This document shows, piece by piece, positions 50,622 through 59,384 of a stretch of 64,000 nt of DNA; positions within the stretch are counted from its first letter, which is position 1; each line of letters starts with the position of its first letter. Made by a program: the position numbers and the translations under genes. The notes under the pieces were generated by a model, which searched no databases, was not told the origin of the DNA, and saw nothing but the letters and a program-made list of their open reading frames with translations. Origin of the DNA: Corynebacterium parakroppenstedtii (GTDB lineage Bacteria; Actinomycetota; Actinomycetes; Mycobacteriales; Mycobacteriaceae); the NCBI RefSeq assembly GCF_019754935.1, contig NZ_JAGSOA010000001.1, positions 992,001-1,056,000 of the forward strand, read 5' to 3'.

Positions 50622-50641
50622 GTCGCCTCTGGCTAGGCGAC
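50622..50641. terminator. Possible terminator between convergent genes
   Basis: Inverted repeat GTCGCCT / AGGCGAC with a six-base loop, between the hydrolase (plus) and pgsC (minus). The T-tract is weak. Confidence 0.35.
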
Positions 50642-50645
50642 TCTT

Positions 50646-51656
50646 CTACAGGAAAGCCACGAGGGGCGCTGCTACCAGGCTGGTGCCGATAAGAGAAATC
50701 CTCATTCCTCCACCGGTACGTTTGAACCCGTACTGGATCAGGTCATTGGCGATAATCGCGGGGAGGACGCAGAGAACGATATTCTGTGGCCCCGCGAGTT
50801 TCGCGCCTTCAACCAGCGAGAATATGTATTCAATCATGATCGTGACCGCGAAGGACGTGAAGATCAACACCACGAACCGGTCTTTGCCGAAGAGTGGCAC
50901 ACGCGCTTCGTACGCGTGATAGATCAGGTACACGGCCGCCACGGACAAGCCAAGGATCAGGAGATACCAGGTGTTCGCCGCTGCCGCCGCCCACAGGAAG
51001 CCGACGGTCACGTACCCGCCAGTGCGGAGTTTGAACGTACGAACAGTTTGTTCCTGAATGATCAGCGCCATCAGCACAGAGGTGGCCGATAGGGCGAACA
51101 CGAGGGGAAGACGTTCGATGGACGCGTCGAAAAGCTGATCAGATATCGAGATGTTTAGCCACTTGACGGTCACGTACGTCAGCGCCCACCCGACAGCGCC
51201 TGCGAGGGGCACCATCCACAGCATGGGCAATAGGGTCTTCTTGAGCCCTTGTTTATTCAGCGAGTTGGTGATCATACCGGGGACGATCACGCCGACGAGG
51301 GCCAGGCCGTACTGTTCCTTGGTCCTGTAAAACAGGAACTCGGAAAGCCCCAGCCAGGCCAATCCGCAGATCACACCGATACCGAGACCGATGGCGAAAA
51401 TTTGTCGCGGGCGGGGAAGGAAGATTTTGAGGACGACGAACCTGATGAGTACGAAGGCGAACATGGACACAAGGACTGTGACCAAGGAGTTCAATGGCGC
51501 ATAAAGGGATGCTGCCAAATACCCAACGGCCAGCGTTCCGCCGATCGATACGCGATACTTACGGAAGTACAGATAGCTGACCATCACCCCAATGAGGAAG
51601 GTGAGGTGAATGTAGTCGCAGAGGAAACTATATCCCTGAGATTCCAGCAGGTTCAC
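50646..51656 (-). CDS. pgsC: Poly-gamma-glutamate synthase membrane subunit PgsC/CapC, internally duplicated
   Basis: A 336-residue membrane protein, about twice the length of Bacillus PgsC/CapC (about 150). Two halves each show the CapC pattern: GGTLAVGYLAASL...VPGMITNSLNKQGLKKT and GGYVTVGFLWAAA...PAIIANDLIQYGFKRT. The protein therefore looks like a fused duplication with about ten spans. With PgsB it forms the membrane enzyme that polymerises glutamate. The GTG start overlaps the original pgsB stop (TAGTG), so the two genes are translationally coupled. PgsA/CapA is not in this window. Confidence 0.85.
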   Translation of the reverse strand: MNLLESQGYSFLCDYIHLTFLIGVMVSYLYFRKYRVSIGGTLAVGYLAASLYAPLNSLVTVLVSMFAFVLIRFVVLKIFLPRPRQIFAIGLGIGVICGLAWLGLSEFLFYRTKEQYGLALVGVIVPGMITNSLNKQGLKKTLLPMLWMVPLAGAVGWALTYVTVKWLNISISDQLFDASIERLPLVFALSATSVLMALIIQEQTVRTFKLRTGGYVTVGFLWAAAAANTWYLLILGLSVAAVYLIYHAYEARVPLFGKDRFVVLIFTSFAVTIMIEYIFSLVEGAKLAGPQNIVLCVLPAIIANDLIQYGFKRTGGGMRISLIGTSLVAAPLVAFL

Positions 51657-51834
51657 TACGCCATGACCTCTACATGCTCGTCTTTACGTGATACTGCGCC
51701 GATTTCGTTATCGATATCGGCGTCTTTGCCTCGCGCAGCCACGTCCGTGTTGGTGGTCGTCACAGCCTCTTCAGGGGCGGTAACTTCCACGGAGCCCGTC
51801 AGCTCTTCCACGGGAGCGAGCGCGTTTTCAGACT

Positions 51835-53034
51835 TCAGCGTGGAGATGTACTTCTCCATGGACTGAACGTGCTGTGTGTGGATGTTGACCATACCGTAGA
51901 CGGCAACCTCGGCGTCATCGTCGAAGGACTCGCGGGCACGGCCACCAGCGCTTTGCCGTCGGTTTCCTCGATGTCTGTCGTGGTCAAAATGTTGCTTTCG
52001 TGCACGCCGCCAGCGACCAGCTTCTGATACACGGCGTCTTGGATATCTCCGTAGAGCACGATCTTGTCGAACTGCTCCTTGAGGTCCTTGGTGATCACGT
52101 CGACAAACATGGACGCGCGGTCGGTGCGGTCAGCACGGTTGTTCATCGCGATGACGTGCTTGGTGCCCTCCGGCAGGCGGCCGTCGTGAACGGAATTGTA
52201 GACCTTGGTGGTGGATTCCCAGTCGTTGACCGCGAACATGGGCACCCAGTAGAGGGAGTTGTTTTCTTCCTCCACCTTGATGACCTTGGTCGTGCCCGGG
52301 TCGGGCTCTGCCTTGAGCATGCCGCGCACAGCGACGTCGGTGTCGATATCGAGGGCTTCAGCCAGGGTCAACACAACAGCGACGTTCTCTTCGAACTGCT
52401 GGTACGCGAACTTGTCGACGAGGCTCCGGGAAAGCTCACTCTCTTCAGCGACGATCAACCGGGAGTTCCGAGCCTCGCAGTTCTTCCGGATGACTTTGAG
52501 GACGCTTTCATTGCGCTCACCGGTGATAACCAGCCCGTGTTCGGGGACAGTGTTACACAGGGAGTCGGCGATTTCCTCGACCGTGTCCCCCATTTCTTCC
52601 TGGTGGTCCAGTCGGACGTTCGTGATCACGGAAATAGGCGAACGGAGAATGACGTTCTGGCACAGATTCTGGTATTTTGGCTTGACCGCCATGCATTCGA
52701 CGACGAGGCCGTTGACGGAGCCGTCGAGCCATTCTTTCAAGAAGTCGTACTGCTCGTTGATATTCGCGGGGCCGGTGCGCTGAATGGGGTGTTCGCCCGC
52801 TTGGGGGTCGATGACGCACGCGTAGGTACCCGTGGTTTTTGACACTGTGGATACCCCGGCTTCGCGGAGGACACTACCCAGCATGCGGGTGATGGTGGAT
52901 TTACCGCGGATACCGTTGACGTGGATGTTGTAGTCAAGTTTGGACATGCGCGAACGGTGCGCATTTTCTTTACGACGGAACGCGTACATTCCGGCGATCC
53001 CAGCCGTTCCTGCAAGCGCGGCGAAGGTAATCAT
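51835..53034 (-). CDS. pgsB: Poly-gamma-glutamate synthase PgsB/CapB, C-terminus altered by frameshift
   Basis: An ATP-dependent amide ligase. N-terminal membrane helix (ITFAALAGTAGIAGMYAF), P-loop NGIRGKSTITRML, SKTTGTYACVID, ITNVRLDHQEEMGD and HVIAMNNRADRTDRASMF are typical. After DGKALVA (about 51943) the frame runs into VPASPSTMTPRLP and ends at 51835. The expected end, RARESFDDDAEVAVYGMVNI, lies in another frame and continues to a stop at 51656, touching pgsC. One missing base (for example GCCCGT to GCCGT) restores a 459-residue protein. This may be a real mutation, a phase switch or a sequencing error. Confidence 0.88.
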   Translation of the reverse strand: MITFAALAGTAGIAGMYAFRRKENAHRSRMSKLDYNIHVNGIRGKSTITRMLGSVLREAGVSTVSKTTGTYACVIDPQAGEHPIQRTGPANINEQYDFLKEWLDGSVNGLVVECMAVKPKYQNLCQNVILRSPISVITNVRLDHQEEMGDTVEEIADSLCNTVPEHGLVITGERNESVLKVIRKNCEARNSRLIVAEESELSRSLVDKFAYQQFEENVAVVLTLAEALDIDTDVAVRGMLKAEPDPGTTKVIKVEEENNSLYWVPMFAVNDWESTTKVYNSVHDGRLPEGTKHVIAMNNRADRTDRASMFVDVITKDLKEQFDKIVLYGDIQDAVYQKLVAGGVHESNILTTTDIEETDGKALVAVPASPSTMTPRLPSTVWSTSTHSTFSPWRSTSPR

Positions 53035-53280
53035 GAAAAAATCACTCCTGGCAGAGCGTGATGAGAGATGAAGGCACTGTTACGACACGTGAAAAGCGGC
53101 CCTAACCCAATAACACCCCCTCAACCGTGACAAACGGACACCGTTGACGCCATAAACCGACCACATACGAAGTGGGCACATGTATGTGATGGAGGGCCAT
53201 CAGCGTTCCCCGGGCATTAACTTCGGGCACATCACCGGGAATGGCATGAAAACAACGTGTTACCGCTACGTTTGCATGTG
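53035..53280. other. Region upstream of pgsB
   Basis: About 245 bases that should hold the pgsB promoter (minus strand). I see no RNA gene or clear operator here. Confidence 0.4.
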
Positions 53281-53514
53281 CTATTCACGGAGGAAGTAGG
53301 AACCCAGCACGGGGGTGTGCTTGTTGCTAGAACTCGCAGTTCCAATGTCAAAATAACCAGTGGTGAAGCTTACAGAGAACTCTAAACTCTGGCTAATGGA
53401 AATCACACAATTATCAAACACATAGGGCTTCATTTGTGCGTTTTTATGGGTAGATGGCGAGTATTTTTGTTTCCATGTCCGCTTAGCACCCCCGATGAAC
53501 GCCATCACTCGCAC
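53281..53514 (-). CDS. Possible small hypothetical protein
   Basis: A 77-codon frame, Ser/Thr/Phe-rich after a basic start (GGAKRTWKQKYSPSTHKNAQ; SQSLEFSVSFTTGYFDIGT). No family is recognised. A GlxR-like palindrome lies about 120 bases upstream on the proper side. It could be a degraded secreted protein. Without homologues it may also be chance. Confidence 0.3.
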   Translation of the reverse strand: MRVMAFIGGAKRTWKQKYSPSTHKNAQMKPYVFDNCVISISQSLEFSVSFTTGYFDIGTASSSNKHTPVLGSYFLRE

Positions 53515-53631
53515 ACTGGAAACGCATCATCTTCACTGGACAACGAACTAGTTATGACATCACAAATGGATGTCAGACCAGCTGATTATTACCCTCTTGA
53601 GACATAAACTTAAAAATTTCGTAATAATTAA

Positions 53632-53647
53632 GGTGATATCGATCACA
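53632..53647. promoter_or_regulatory. Possible GlxR/CRP-type site
   Basis: GGTGATATCGATCACA contains the perfect inverted repeat GTGA-N6-TCAC, close to the GlxR consensus TGTGANNTANNTCACA. It lies in the long gap between the 77-codon frame and the metzincin gene. Confidence 0.5.
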
Positions 53648-53684
53648 TTTATATCTGGGTAGTTGAATATGCCAGCAGGTATAA

Positions 53685-53716
53685 GAAAGTGCGGGTGCTT
53701 ACACACCCGCACTTTC
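53685..53716 (-). terminator. Terminator after the metzincin gene
   Basis: Perfect arms GAAAGTGCGGGTG and CACCCGCACTTTC around a six-base loop; on the minus strand followed by TTATACC. It ends the protease gene at 53876. Confidence 0.7.
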
Positions 53717-53875
53717 ATCTCTCATCACACCGCGTCAAGTGGCCACGGAGCTGTGCCCTAGCTCGCCTTGCCGACTCCGCACGTTGTGACACCTATGTAA
53801 TCGTTGGATAGCGACAAAGCGTTACACCATCAACGCCTACATCTTATATTTACTCAAAAATTAATAACGCGGAGC

Positions 53876-54601
53876 CTATGCAGAATAATCGGGGAAGGAC
53901 CGCGTGGTCGTTACCGCCGTGGTGTCGTTATCGTCTTGAAGGGCAGCCTGAATATCAGTCGCCTGAGGGGCTGGCGGCTGCTGATAATCCGATATTGCAT
54001 GCATTAAGTCTCCAGGACACCCATGCTTTAGCCCCACCAGGTGGCCAAATTCATGAGCGATCGTTCCCTGACGAGCACTCTGTGACATTCCATCCAAATA
54101 ATCAGCATTCAGTAACACGCGGTACGGATCGTGTCGTGTCCAACCCACCCACGTAGCGTCATCACGCTTGACGTCAAAAACGCGAACCGAATTCGTCGTT
54201 TCCTTATCCACGACGTCAAACGTGATTGCCCCATTTGTAGCTTTGGTCCACGAACTGGCTGCGGCCTTAATTTCATCCGAATACCGCGCACTATCGTCGA
54301 AAATAACGACTTTCCCATCGTGCACGGCCCCGTGGCCTTTACGGAAAAGCTCCAGCTTCGGAAGGGGCTGGCCCTGTTCAACTGCCTGATGAGCTTCCTC
54401 GCATTGTTCGGCCGAATTATTCTGCCCATTTTGTTCATTAGCGTGAGCGGATGGGCTAGTACCAGGAGCAACAAGCAGAGCTGCCGACGCCGCCATAGAC
54501 ATCACGGCCGTCGCAAATCGTCGATGGTTACGATGCAGGTCTGTTCGAGTCCCCGATACTTGAGTGTTCTGAGATACGTGGGCGTGAGGCATAAAGCGCA
54601 T
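53876..54601 (-). CDS. Secreted metzincin-type zinc metalloprotease
   Basis: A 241-residue exported protease. Signal segment FATAVMSMAASAALLVAPG followed by PSAHA. The catalytic core is HEFGHLVGLKH (HExxHxxGxxH) with a Met-turn GDLMHAI about ten residues later. Upstream, SARYSDEIKAAASSW and RVLLNADYLDG fit the small snapalysin/matrixin-like fold; snapalysin itself has Asp as third ligand, whereas here it is His. Two cysteine positions (EQCEE, HGCPG). Possible host-matrix or own-envelope substrate; not determinable. Alone between terminators. Confidence 0.85.
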   Translation of the reverse strand: MRFMPHAHVSQNTQVSGTRTDLHRNHRRFATAVMSMAASAALLVAPGTSPSAHANEQNGQNNSAEQCEEAHQAVEQGQPLPKLELFRKGHGAVHDGKVVIFDDSARYSDEIKAAASSWTKATNGAITFDVVDKETTNSVRVFDVKRDDATWVGWTRHDPYRVLLNADYLDGMSQSARQGTIAHEFGHLVGLKHGCPGDLMHAISDYQQPPAPQATDIQAALQDDNDTTAVTTTRSFPDYSA

Positions 54602-54756
54602 TGTGGATCACTTTCTGTGGTCGAGTTTCACGTGGGCACGTGCACTTCATGCTCACCACGCACTACGCGGTGCGAGGGTGTGTGGTTGTCCTTTCACATA
54701 GTGACGTGCCCCGGGCACTGTGATAACTTGCACAGTTTTGTACATCAGTATAAAAG

Positions 54757-54799
54757 CACCCCGGCATACGATGACGGAAATCCACCAGATGCCGGGGTG
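54757..54799 (-). terminator. Terminator after small secreted protein
   Basis: Arms CACCCCGGCAT and ATGCCGGGGTG; on the minus strand followed by CTTTTATA. It serves the gene ending at 54920. The rest of 54602-54919 shows no gene. Confidence 0.65.
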
Positions 54800-54919
54800 A
54801 TTGGATGGAATTGAAATTTTGCTCCACACTGCGAAGTTGTCCACGGATAGGCCAGTAGCCTTTCTCCGGCGATAACTCAACTGTCTAAAGCCGATTCCAA
54901 CTCCTGTATTTGTCTAGCG

Positions 54920-55390
54920 CTAAAGCTGCTTAGCAATTAGCGCGACAGTACCATTCTTGAGGTCAAGAATGACTCCACTATTGAAGTCGCTCGACTGATC
55001 CTTCAAATTTTGGGCGGTTAGAACCTTCTTATCCTTAACACCTTTAGCAACCTGGTCGGCGAACTTATCAATGCCAGGGATTGCTTTCACAATCTCTTTC
55101 TTGACGTCATCGCCCTTACCGAGATCGCTGATCAAGTTGGCTAGCTTCTCTGCATCGCAGCTACTGAGATAAACGAATTGCTGCACATTGCGCTTATTCG
55201 AAATAGTTATCTCTTTACCATCGGCCGTGAAAATGCGATCGAGAGGCTCGGCCATCGAGGCCAACGCAGTCTGACCTTCACACGAAGGCTTTGCACTTGC
55301 TGCTGGCGCAACACCTGCCGATACAGTTGCTATACCACACGCGATAGCTCCGCTAAGCGCTAGGGCACCAATTTTTTTGGTGAGTCCCAT
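54920..55390 (-). CDS. Small secreted protein of unknown function
   Basis: A 156-residue exported protein from the ATG at 55390 (AGGAGA seven bases before). The signal peptide IGALALSGAIACGIATVSAG ends near APAASA. The mature part has two cysteines (KPSCEGQ, SSCDAEK), which may bond, helices (LANLISDLGKGDDVKKEIVK) and no known motif. It is flanked by its own terminator and lies beside two other surface proteins. Confidence 0.7.
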   Translation of the reverse strand: MGLTKKIGALALSGAIACGIATVSAGVAPAASAKPSCEGQTALASMAEPLDRIFTADGKEITISNKRNVQQFVYLSSCDAEKLANLISDLGKGDDVKKEIVKAIPGIDKFADQVAKGVKDKKVLTAQNLKDQSSDFNSGVILDLKNGTVALIAKQL

Positions 55391-55759
55391 TGATTTGTCT
55401 CCTATTGGTAATGGCCATATGGGGAACGGTGACATTCACGCGACCTCATAGCACACTCCTTACTGTGTGCCACCAGGCTCGCGCGACGTTCACCATCCCT
55501 CGGAGCCTTCAAAGAAATGCTGTCGCTCACAAATGAGGACGAGGAAAAGGGTTCCCGACCACACGAAATTTGCTGAGAGCTTGGTCTCATAGCCCAGCTC
55601 TAAGCCATTTTTACGTCACTATGACGCCAAGTCACTGTGACGCCGAATTCACCGCCCTCGTGTTCCACATAGGGAACCATTGAGGACGAAAATTCGCGTT
55701 GGTGGTCAGGAAAGTCTGAGGGTTAGGTGTTCTGGGTTTGGACCTAGAACCGCGGGCTA
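55391..55759. other. Intergenic region upstream of secreted protein gene
   Basis: About 370 bases without a credible gene. It must hold the promoter of the gene starting at 55390. A short direct repeat (TATGACGCC / TGTGACGCC, near 55621-55645) is the only visible pattern. Confidence 0.4.
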
Positions 55760-55785
55760 CGGTGGCCCCCTAAAGGGGCCGACCG
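55760..55785 (-). terminator. Possible terminator after the surface adhesin
   Basis: GC-rich arms CGGTGGCCCC and GGGGCCGACCG with a five-base loop, just downstream of the adhesin stop. No T-tract, so only a moderate call. Confidence 0.4.
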
Positions 55786-55802
55786 TTCATACCGCGTAAT
55801 GC

Positions 55803-58800
55803 CTATCCTTCCTGGGAGCGGCGACGGTTCCAGAGAACAACGCCTGCGCCCGTGGCTATCAAGGCCATAGCCAGCAGTGCCAACCAGATCACGTTTGCAC
55901 CGGTGGAAGCTAGCGCTCCACCTACTCCGTGGCTGGAGCCGCTGCCAGATCCGTTACCGGAACCGTTGTCGGACCCGTTACCGGAGCCGTTATCGGACCC
56001 GCTGCTAGATCCGTTATCAGAGCCGTGGCCAGCACCATTGGAGCCGTTATCTGATCCGTTTGAGCCGTTACCGGAACCATTGTCGGAACCATTACCGGAA
56101 CCGTTGTCGGGACCTTCAGAGTCGCCAGGCTTGCCATTGTCCGTAGACGGGGCCGGGGACTCAGATGAAGTGGTACCACTCTGACCAGGCTTGCCCGGGG
56201 TTTCACTCGAGTTGTCCGAACCAGGCTTACCGGGGGTCGGGTGGGTTCCGGATTCACCAGGCTGGCGAGAGTCAGCCGGAACCGGCTTACCTTCTGGCGA
56301 CGTTACGAACGTCTGCGCAGAGTCATTGGCGTCTTCGTGCTTGACGGTCTCGCGATCATCCTTGCTCGGATTCTTCGGCGTCCCATCATCCTTGACCGTC
56401 GGGTTTCCGTTGTCATCAACAGGAATAGCCTTCTCGAAAACAACGTACTTGGTACCCGGCTTCATGCGGGTCAAGGTACCGAAATCGACGGTTGCTGTGC
56501 CCTTACCACTGCCATCAACGTTCTCAAGGACAGAGGCAGGTTCAACGCCAGAGACCGGGGTGGCCTTTCCGTTCTCCACCTTCATGAGCGTACCGGTGAA
56601 GCGGTACGTGGTGTTCGGCTCCAGGCCTTGGTAATCAATGTGATCCTTCACAGTGATGCCCTTAAGAGCCTTAGCGGAGTCAACCTGAACCGGGTTTCCT
56701 TCGGACGCGCGCTCACCGTCAACATCCACTGTTGTCGAGATCTTCGGCGTGCCGTTTGGAGTTTCATCCGGCTTATCCGCCGACGTCGACGGCTTAGTCG
56801 GCTCGACTGGCGCAACCGGCTTCGGAGCCGAGGTCGACGATGTCGTGGACTGCTTAATATCCGCAGGCTTCGGAGCCGAGGTCGATGACGTCGTGGACTG
56901 CTTAATATCCGCAGGCTTCGGAGCAGAGGTCGACGACGGCGACGGCGTACTCGACGCATCCTCATCATCCGGCTCAGTCACAAACGTCTGCGCCATATCG
57001 TTAGAATCCTCGTGCTTGACGGTCTCGCGATCATCCTTGCTCGGATTCTTCGGCGTCCCATCATCCTTGACCGTCGGCTTTCCATTGTCATCAACAGGAA
57101 TAGCCTTCTCAAAGACAACGTACTGCGTATCAGCCTTCATGTTGGTCAACGTACCGAAGTCAACAACCGCAGTGCCCTTACCGCTATCACCAATGGTCTC
57201 AACAACCGAAGCAGGCTTCACGTTAGACACAGGAGCCGGCTGGCCATCCTCAATCTTCATCAAGGTACCAACGAACTTGTACTTCGTACCCGGCTTCATG
57301 CCCTGGTAGTCAATATTGTCCTTGACCGAGATACCATCCTTAGCCTTCTGAGCATCAACCATCAACGGATCAACATCATTCGACTTCTTACCGTCAACCT
57401 CAACCGTGGTCGAAATCTTCGGGTTATCACTCGAAACCTCAGACGTCGACGTCGTGGAAGACTCGGATTCCTTGATCTCAGCCGGAACAGGCTTGGAGGT
57501 GGACTCGCTGGAGGTCGACGACGGCTTCACAGAAGAGGTCGAGCTGCTCGAGGTGCTCGACGGAGCCGGAGCAGTTGACGACGTGGGCTCCTCACCAGTG
57601 GTGAAGGTCTGGGAATCATCGTCAGCATCCTCGTGAGTTACGGTCTCCCGCTTATCCTCACTCGGGTTCTTCGGAGTTCCGTTGTCATCAACAGACGGGT
57701 TCTCGCTCTTGTCGAGCGGAACAGCCTTCTCGAACACAACGTACTGCGTATCCGGCTTCAGATCCGTGATCTTGCCGAAGTCAACAGTGGCCGTGCCCTT
57801 GCCATCCTTGCCGATGGTCTCAACCTTGGAGGCAGGCTTCACACCGGAAACCGGGCTGGCCTTGCCGTTTTCGACCTTCATCAACGTACCGGTGAACTCG
57901 TACTTCGTGTTCGGAGCAAGGCCCTCGTAGTCGATGTGGTCCTTAACGTTAATGCCCTCATGGAGCTTGGACGCATCAACCTTAACCGGGTTACCCTCAG
58001 ACGACTTCTTGCCGTCAACATCAACCGTGGTCGAAATCTTCGGGTTGTCGTTAGCCGGAACCTTGGTGGACGAGGAAGCGCTGGTCGAAGAAGACTCAGA
58101 AGCAGTCGAAGACGGCTTCTCACTAGAGGTCGACGAGCTAGTCGACGTCACACGAGAGGATGACGTCGTAGAAGACTCTGAACCGGACGAGGTCGGAACG
58201 ACCGGCTTCGGGGTAGAGCTGCTAGCAGAGGTCGAGGACGTAGCAGACGACGAAGAGGAAGAGGAGGAAGACGACGGGGTCTCCTTATCCCACTTCACGT
58301 TAATGCCAGCAGTAGCGTTCGACGGAACGTTTTTGCCGGGCTTAACCGTCATAATGTTTTGGGCAACATCAACGTCCGGTTTCAACAACGTCCCTGCCGG
58401 GAGCTTGGATGTTTTTTGCGTAGATGCAGAGATCTTTGCCTGACCAGCGTCAGTTCCGCTGGGGATAGTGAGTTTAAGCTCAGACGGAATAGAAACCTCG
58501 TCACCATTATTCACGGTGTTTCCACTCGCGTCGGTGAGTTTTGCCCCAGAGGGCAGGTTTTCAACCTTAATCGTTGCTTTATCACTATCGGAATCACCGG
58601 ATATCGAGATAGGAATAACGGTGCCGTCACCGTTTTCAGTTCGATCTCCCTGAGCGATCTTAACGGTTGCAGGTTCCGCAGCGTCTTCTACCGAACCGGA
58701 GTAGTTCTGCGCTTCCTTAACCATGTAGTGCGCAATTTGGCGCGCCTGCTTAGTTTCTTCAGGCAGGTCTCGGCTACCTAGCCTTGAATGACGCTGAATT

Positions 58801-59384
58801 GTCGCGTCGTCTATGTTGCGACCCTGCAGAACCCAAGCTGCCATGGCAACCCCACCTTGGAGAGCTTCGCGGCTCGGATTGGAAACACCAGCTTCTTGAG
58901 CTATTTGCTGGAAGTTCTGGCTTTCATAAGCATCACCCCAACGAGCGGCGAATTTTTTACCCAACTCCGGATTGAAAGTGGTGTTACGGATCTTATTGTC
59001 AGTTGCAACGGTGTAGCTATTCGCTTGACCTGGCGACCCACCAAAAGCATCCACACAAACAGCTGGTGTATCGCCGTTTACGACAATGCTATTTTCCGGT
59101 TCACGCTGCAAATTAGGGTATTTGACGTAATAGTTAGTACCGTTACCGGTCGCATTATTGGGTGCGGTTAATTCACCAACATCCTTGGGGTCGATCTTGC
59201 CAGTCGCGCTTGCACTGGGATCGCCAATATCGGACGCTCCGTAAGCGGTTGGTGTCATGTCGGATGGTGCAAACCGTGCGACTCCCAACAGCAGGGCCAT
59301 TGCGCCGATGATGGCGTAGACCACGCGTGCGCGCGACTCACCTCCCCCGGTTATTACGGCGCTTCCGCGCCTGTGGTTATGCAT
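55803..59384 (-). CDS. Sortase-anchored VaFE-repeat surface protein (pilus/adhesin-like) with thioester-type N-terminal domain
   Basis: A 1193-residue cell-wall protein from the ATG at 59384 (GGAG seven bases before). Signal helix ARVVYAIIGAMALLLGVARF. Residues about 85-215 resemble a thioester (TQxA) domain, with the cysteine in DTPAVCVDAFGG. Three VaFE ester-bond domains follow at about 446-595, 653-800 and 876-1025, each with PKISTTV, YxFxGTLMK, QYVVFEKA or KYVVFEKA, and DxxQTF. Ser/Thr/Pro linkers separate them. A Gly/Ser/Asn/Asp repeat leads to the sorting signal LASTG, a membrane helix and NRRRSQEG. The usual TQ.A.W segment reads VAMAAW, so the cross-link glutamine seems missing. Confidence 0.9.
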   Translation of the reverse strand: MHNHRRGSAVITGGGESRARVVYAIIGAMALLLGVARFAPSDMTPTAYGASDIGDPSASATGKIDPKDVGELTAPNNATGNGTNYYVKYPNLQREPENSIVVNGDTPAVCVDAFGGSPGQANSYTVATDNKIRNTTFNPELGKKFAARWGDAYESQNFQQIAQEAGVSNPSREALQGGVAMAAWVLQGRNIDDATIQRHSRLGSRDLPEETKQARQIAHYMVKEAQNYSGSVEDAAEPATVKIAQGDRTENGDGTVIPISISGDSDSDKATIKVENLPSGAKLTDASGNTVNNGDEVSIPSELKLTIPSGTDAGQAKISASTQKTSKLPAGTLLKPDVDVAQNIMTVKPGKNVPSNATAGINVKWDKETPSSSSSSSSSSATSSTSASSSTPKPVVPTSSGSESSTTSSSRVTSTSSSTSSEKPSSTASESSSTSASSSTKVPANDNPKISTTVDVDGKKSSEGNPVKVDASKLHEGINVKDHIDYEGLAPNTKYEFTGTLMKVENGKASPVSGVKPASKVETIGKDGKGTATVDFGKITDLKPDTQYVVFEKAVPLDKSENPSVDDNGTPKNPSEDKRETVTHEDADDDSQTFTTGEEPTSSTAPAPSSTSSSSTSSVKPSSTSSESTSKPVPAEIKESESSTTSTSEVSSDNPKISTTVEVDGKKSNDVDPLMVDAQKAKDGISVKDNIDYQGMKPGTKYKFVGTLMKIEDGQPAPVSNVKPASVVETIGDSGKGTAVVDFGTLTNMKADTQYVVFEKAIPVDDNGKPTVKDDGTPKNPSKDDRETVKHEDSNDMAQTFVTEPDDEDASSTPSPSSTSAPKPADIKQSTTSSTSAPKPADIKQSTTSSTSAPKPVAPVEPTKPSTSADKPDETPNGTPKISTTVDVDGERASEGNPVQVDSAKALKGITVKDHIDYQGLEPNTTYRFTGTLMKVENGKATPVSGVEPASVLENVDGSGKGTATVDFGTLTRMKPGTKYVVFEKAIPVDDNGNPTVKDDGTPKNPSKDDRETVKHEDANDSAQTFVTSPEGKPVPADSRQPGESGTHPTPGKPGSDNSSETPGKPGQSGTTSSESPAPSTDNGKPGDSEGPDNGSGNGSDNGSGNGSNGSDNGSNGAGHGSDNGSSSGSDNGSGNGSDNGSGNGSGSGSSHGVGGALASTGANVIWLALLAMALIATGAGVVLWNRRRSQEG
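55925..56105 (-). repeat. Gly/Ser/Asn/Asp repeat coding region
   Basis: Short degenerate repeats of six to twelve bases (complement of GAGCCGTTATCGGA-like units) encode a flexible SGNGSDNGSG-type stalk before the sorting signal. Confidence 0.75.
56830..56937 (-). repeat. 48-base tandem repeat in the adhesin gene
   Basis: Two nearly identical 48-base units plus the start of a third (from 56830, 56878 and 56926) encode the 16-residue unit SSTSAPKPADIKQSTT in the linker between the second and third VaFE domains. Copy number could change by slippage without breaking the frame. Confidence 0.85.

Noticed and set aside
58100-58163. Plus-strand frames of 100-215 codons across the adhesin gene
   Set aside because: They mirror the repeats and Ser/Thr codons of the adhesin on the opposite strand and have no independent support.
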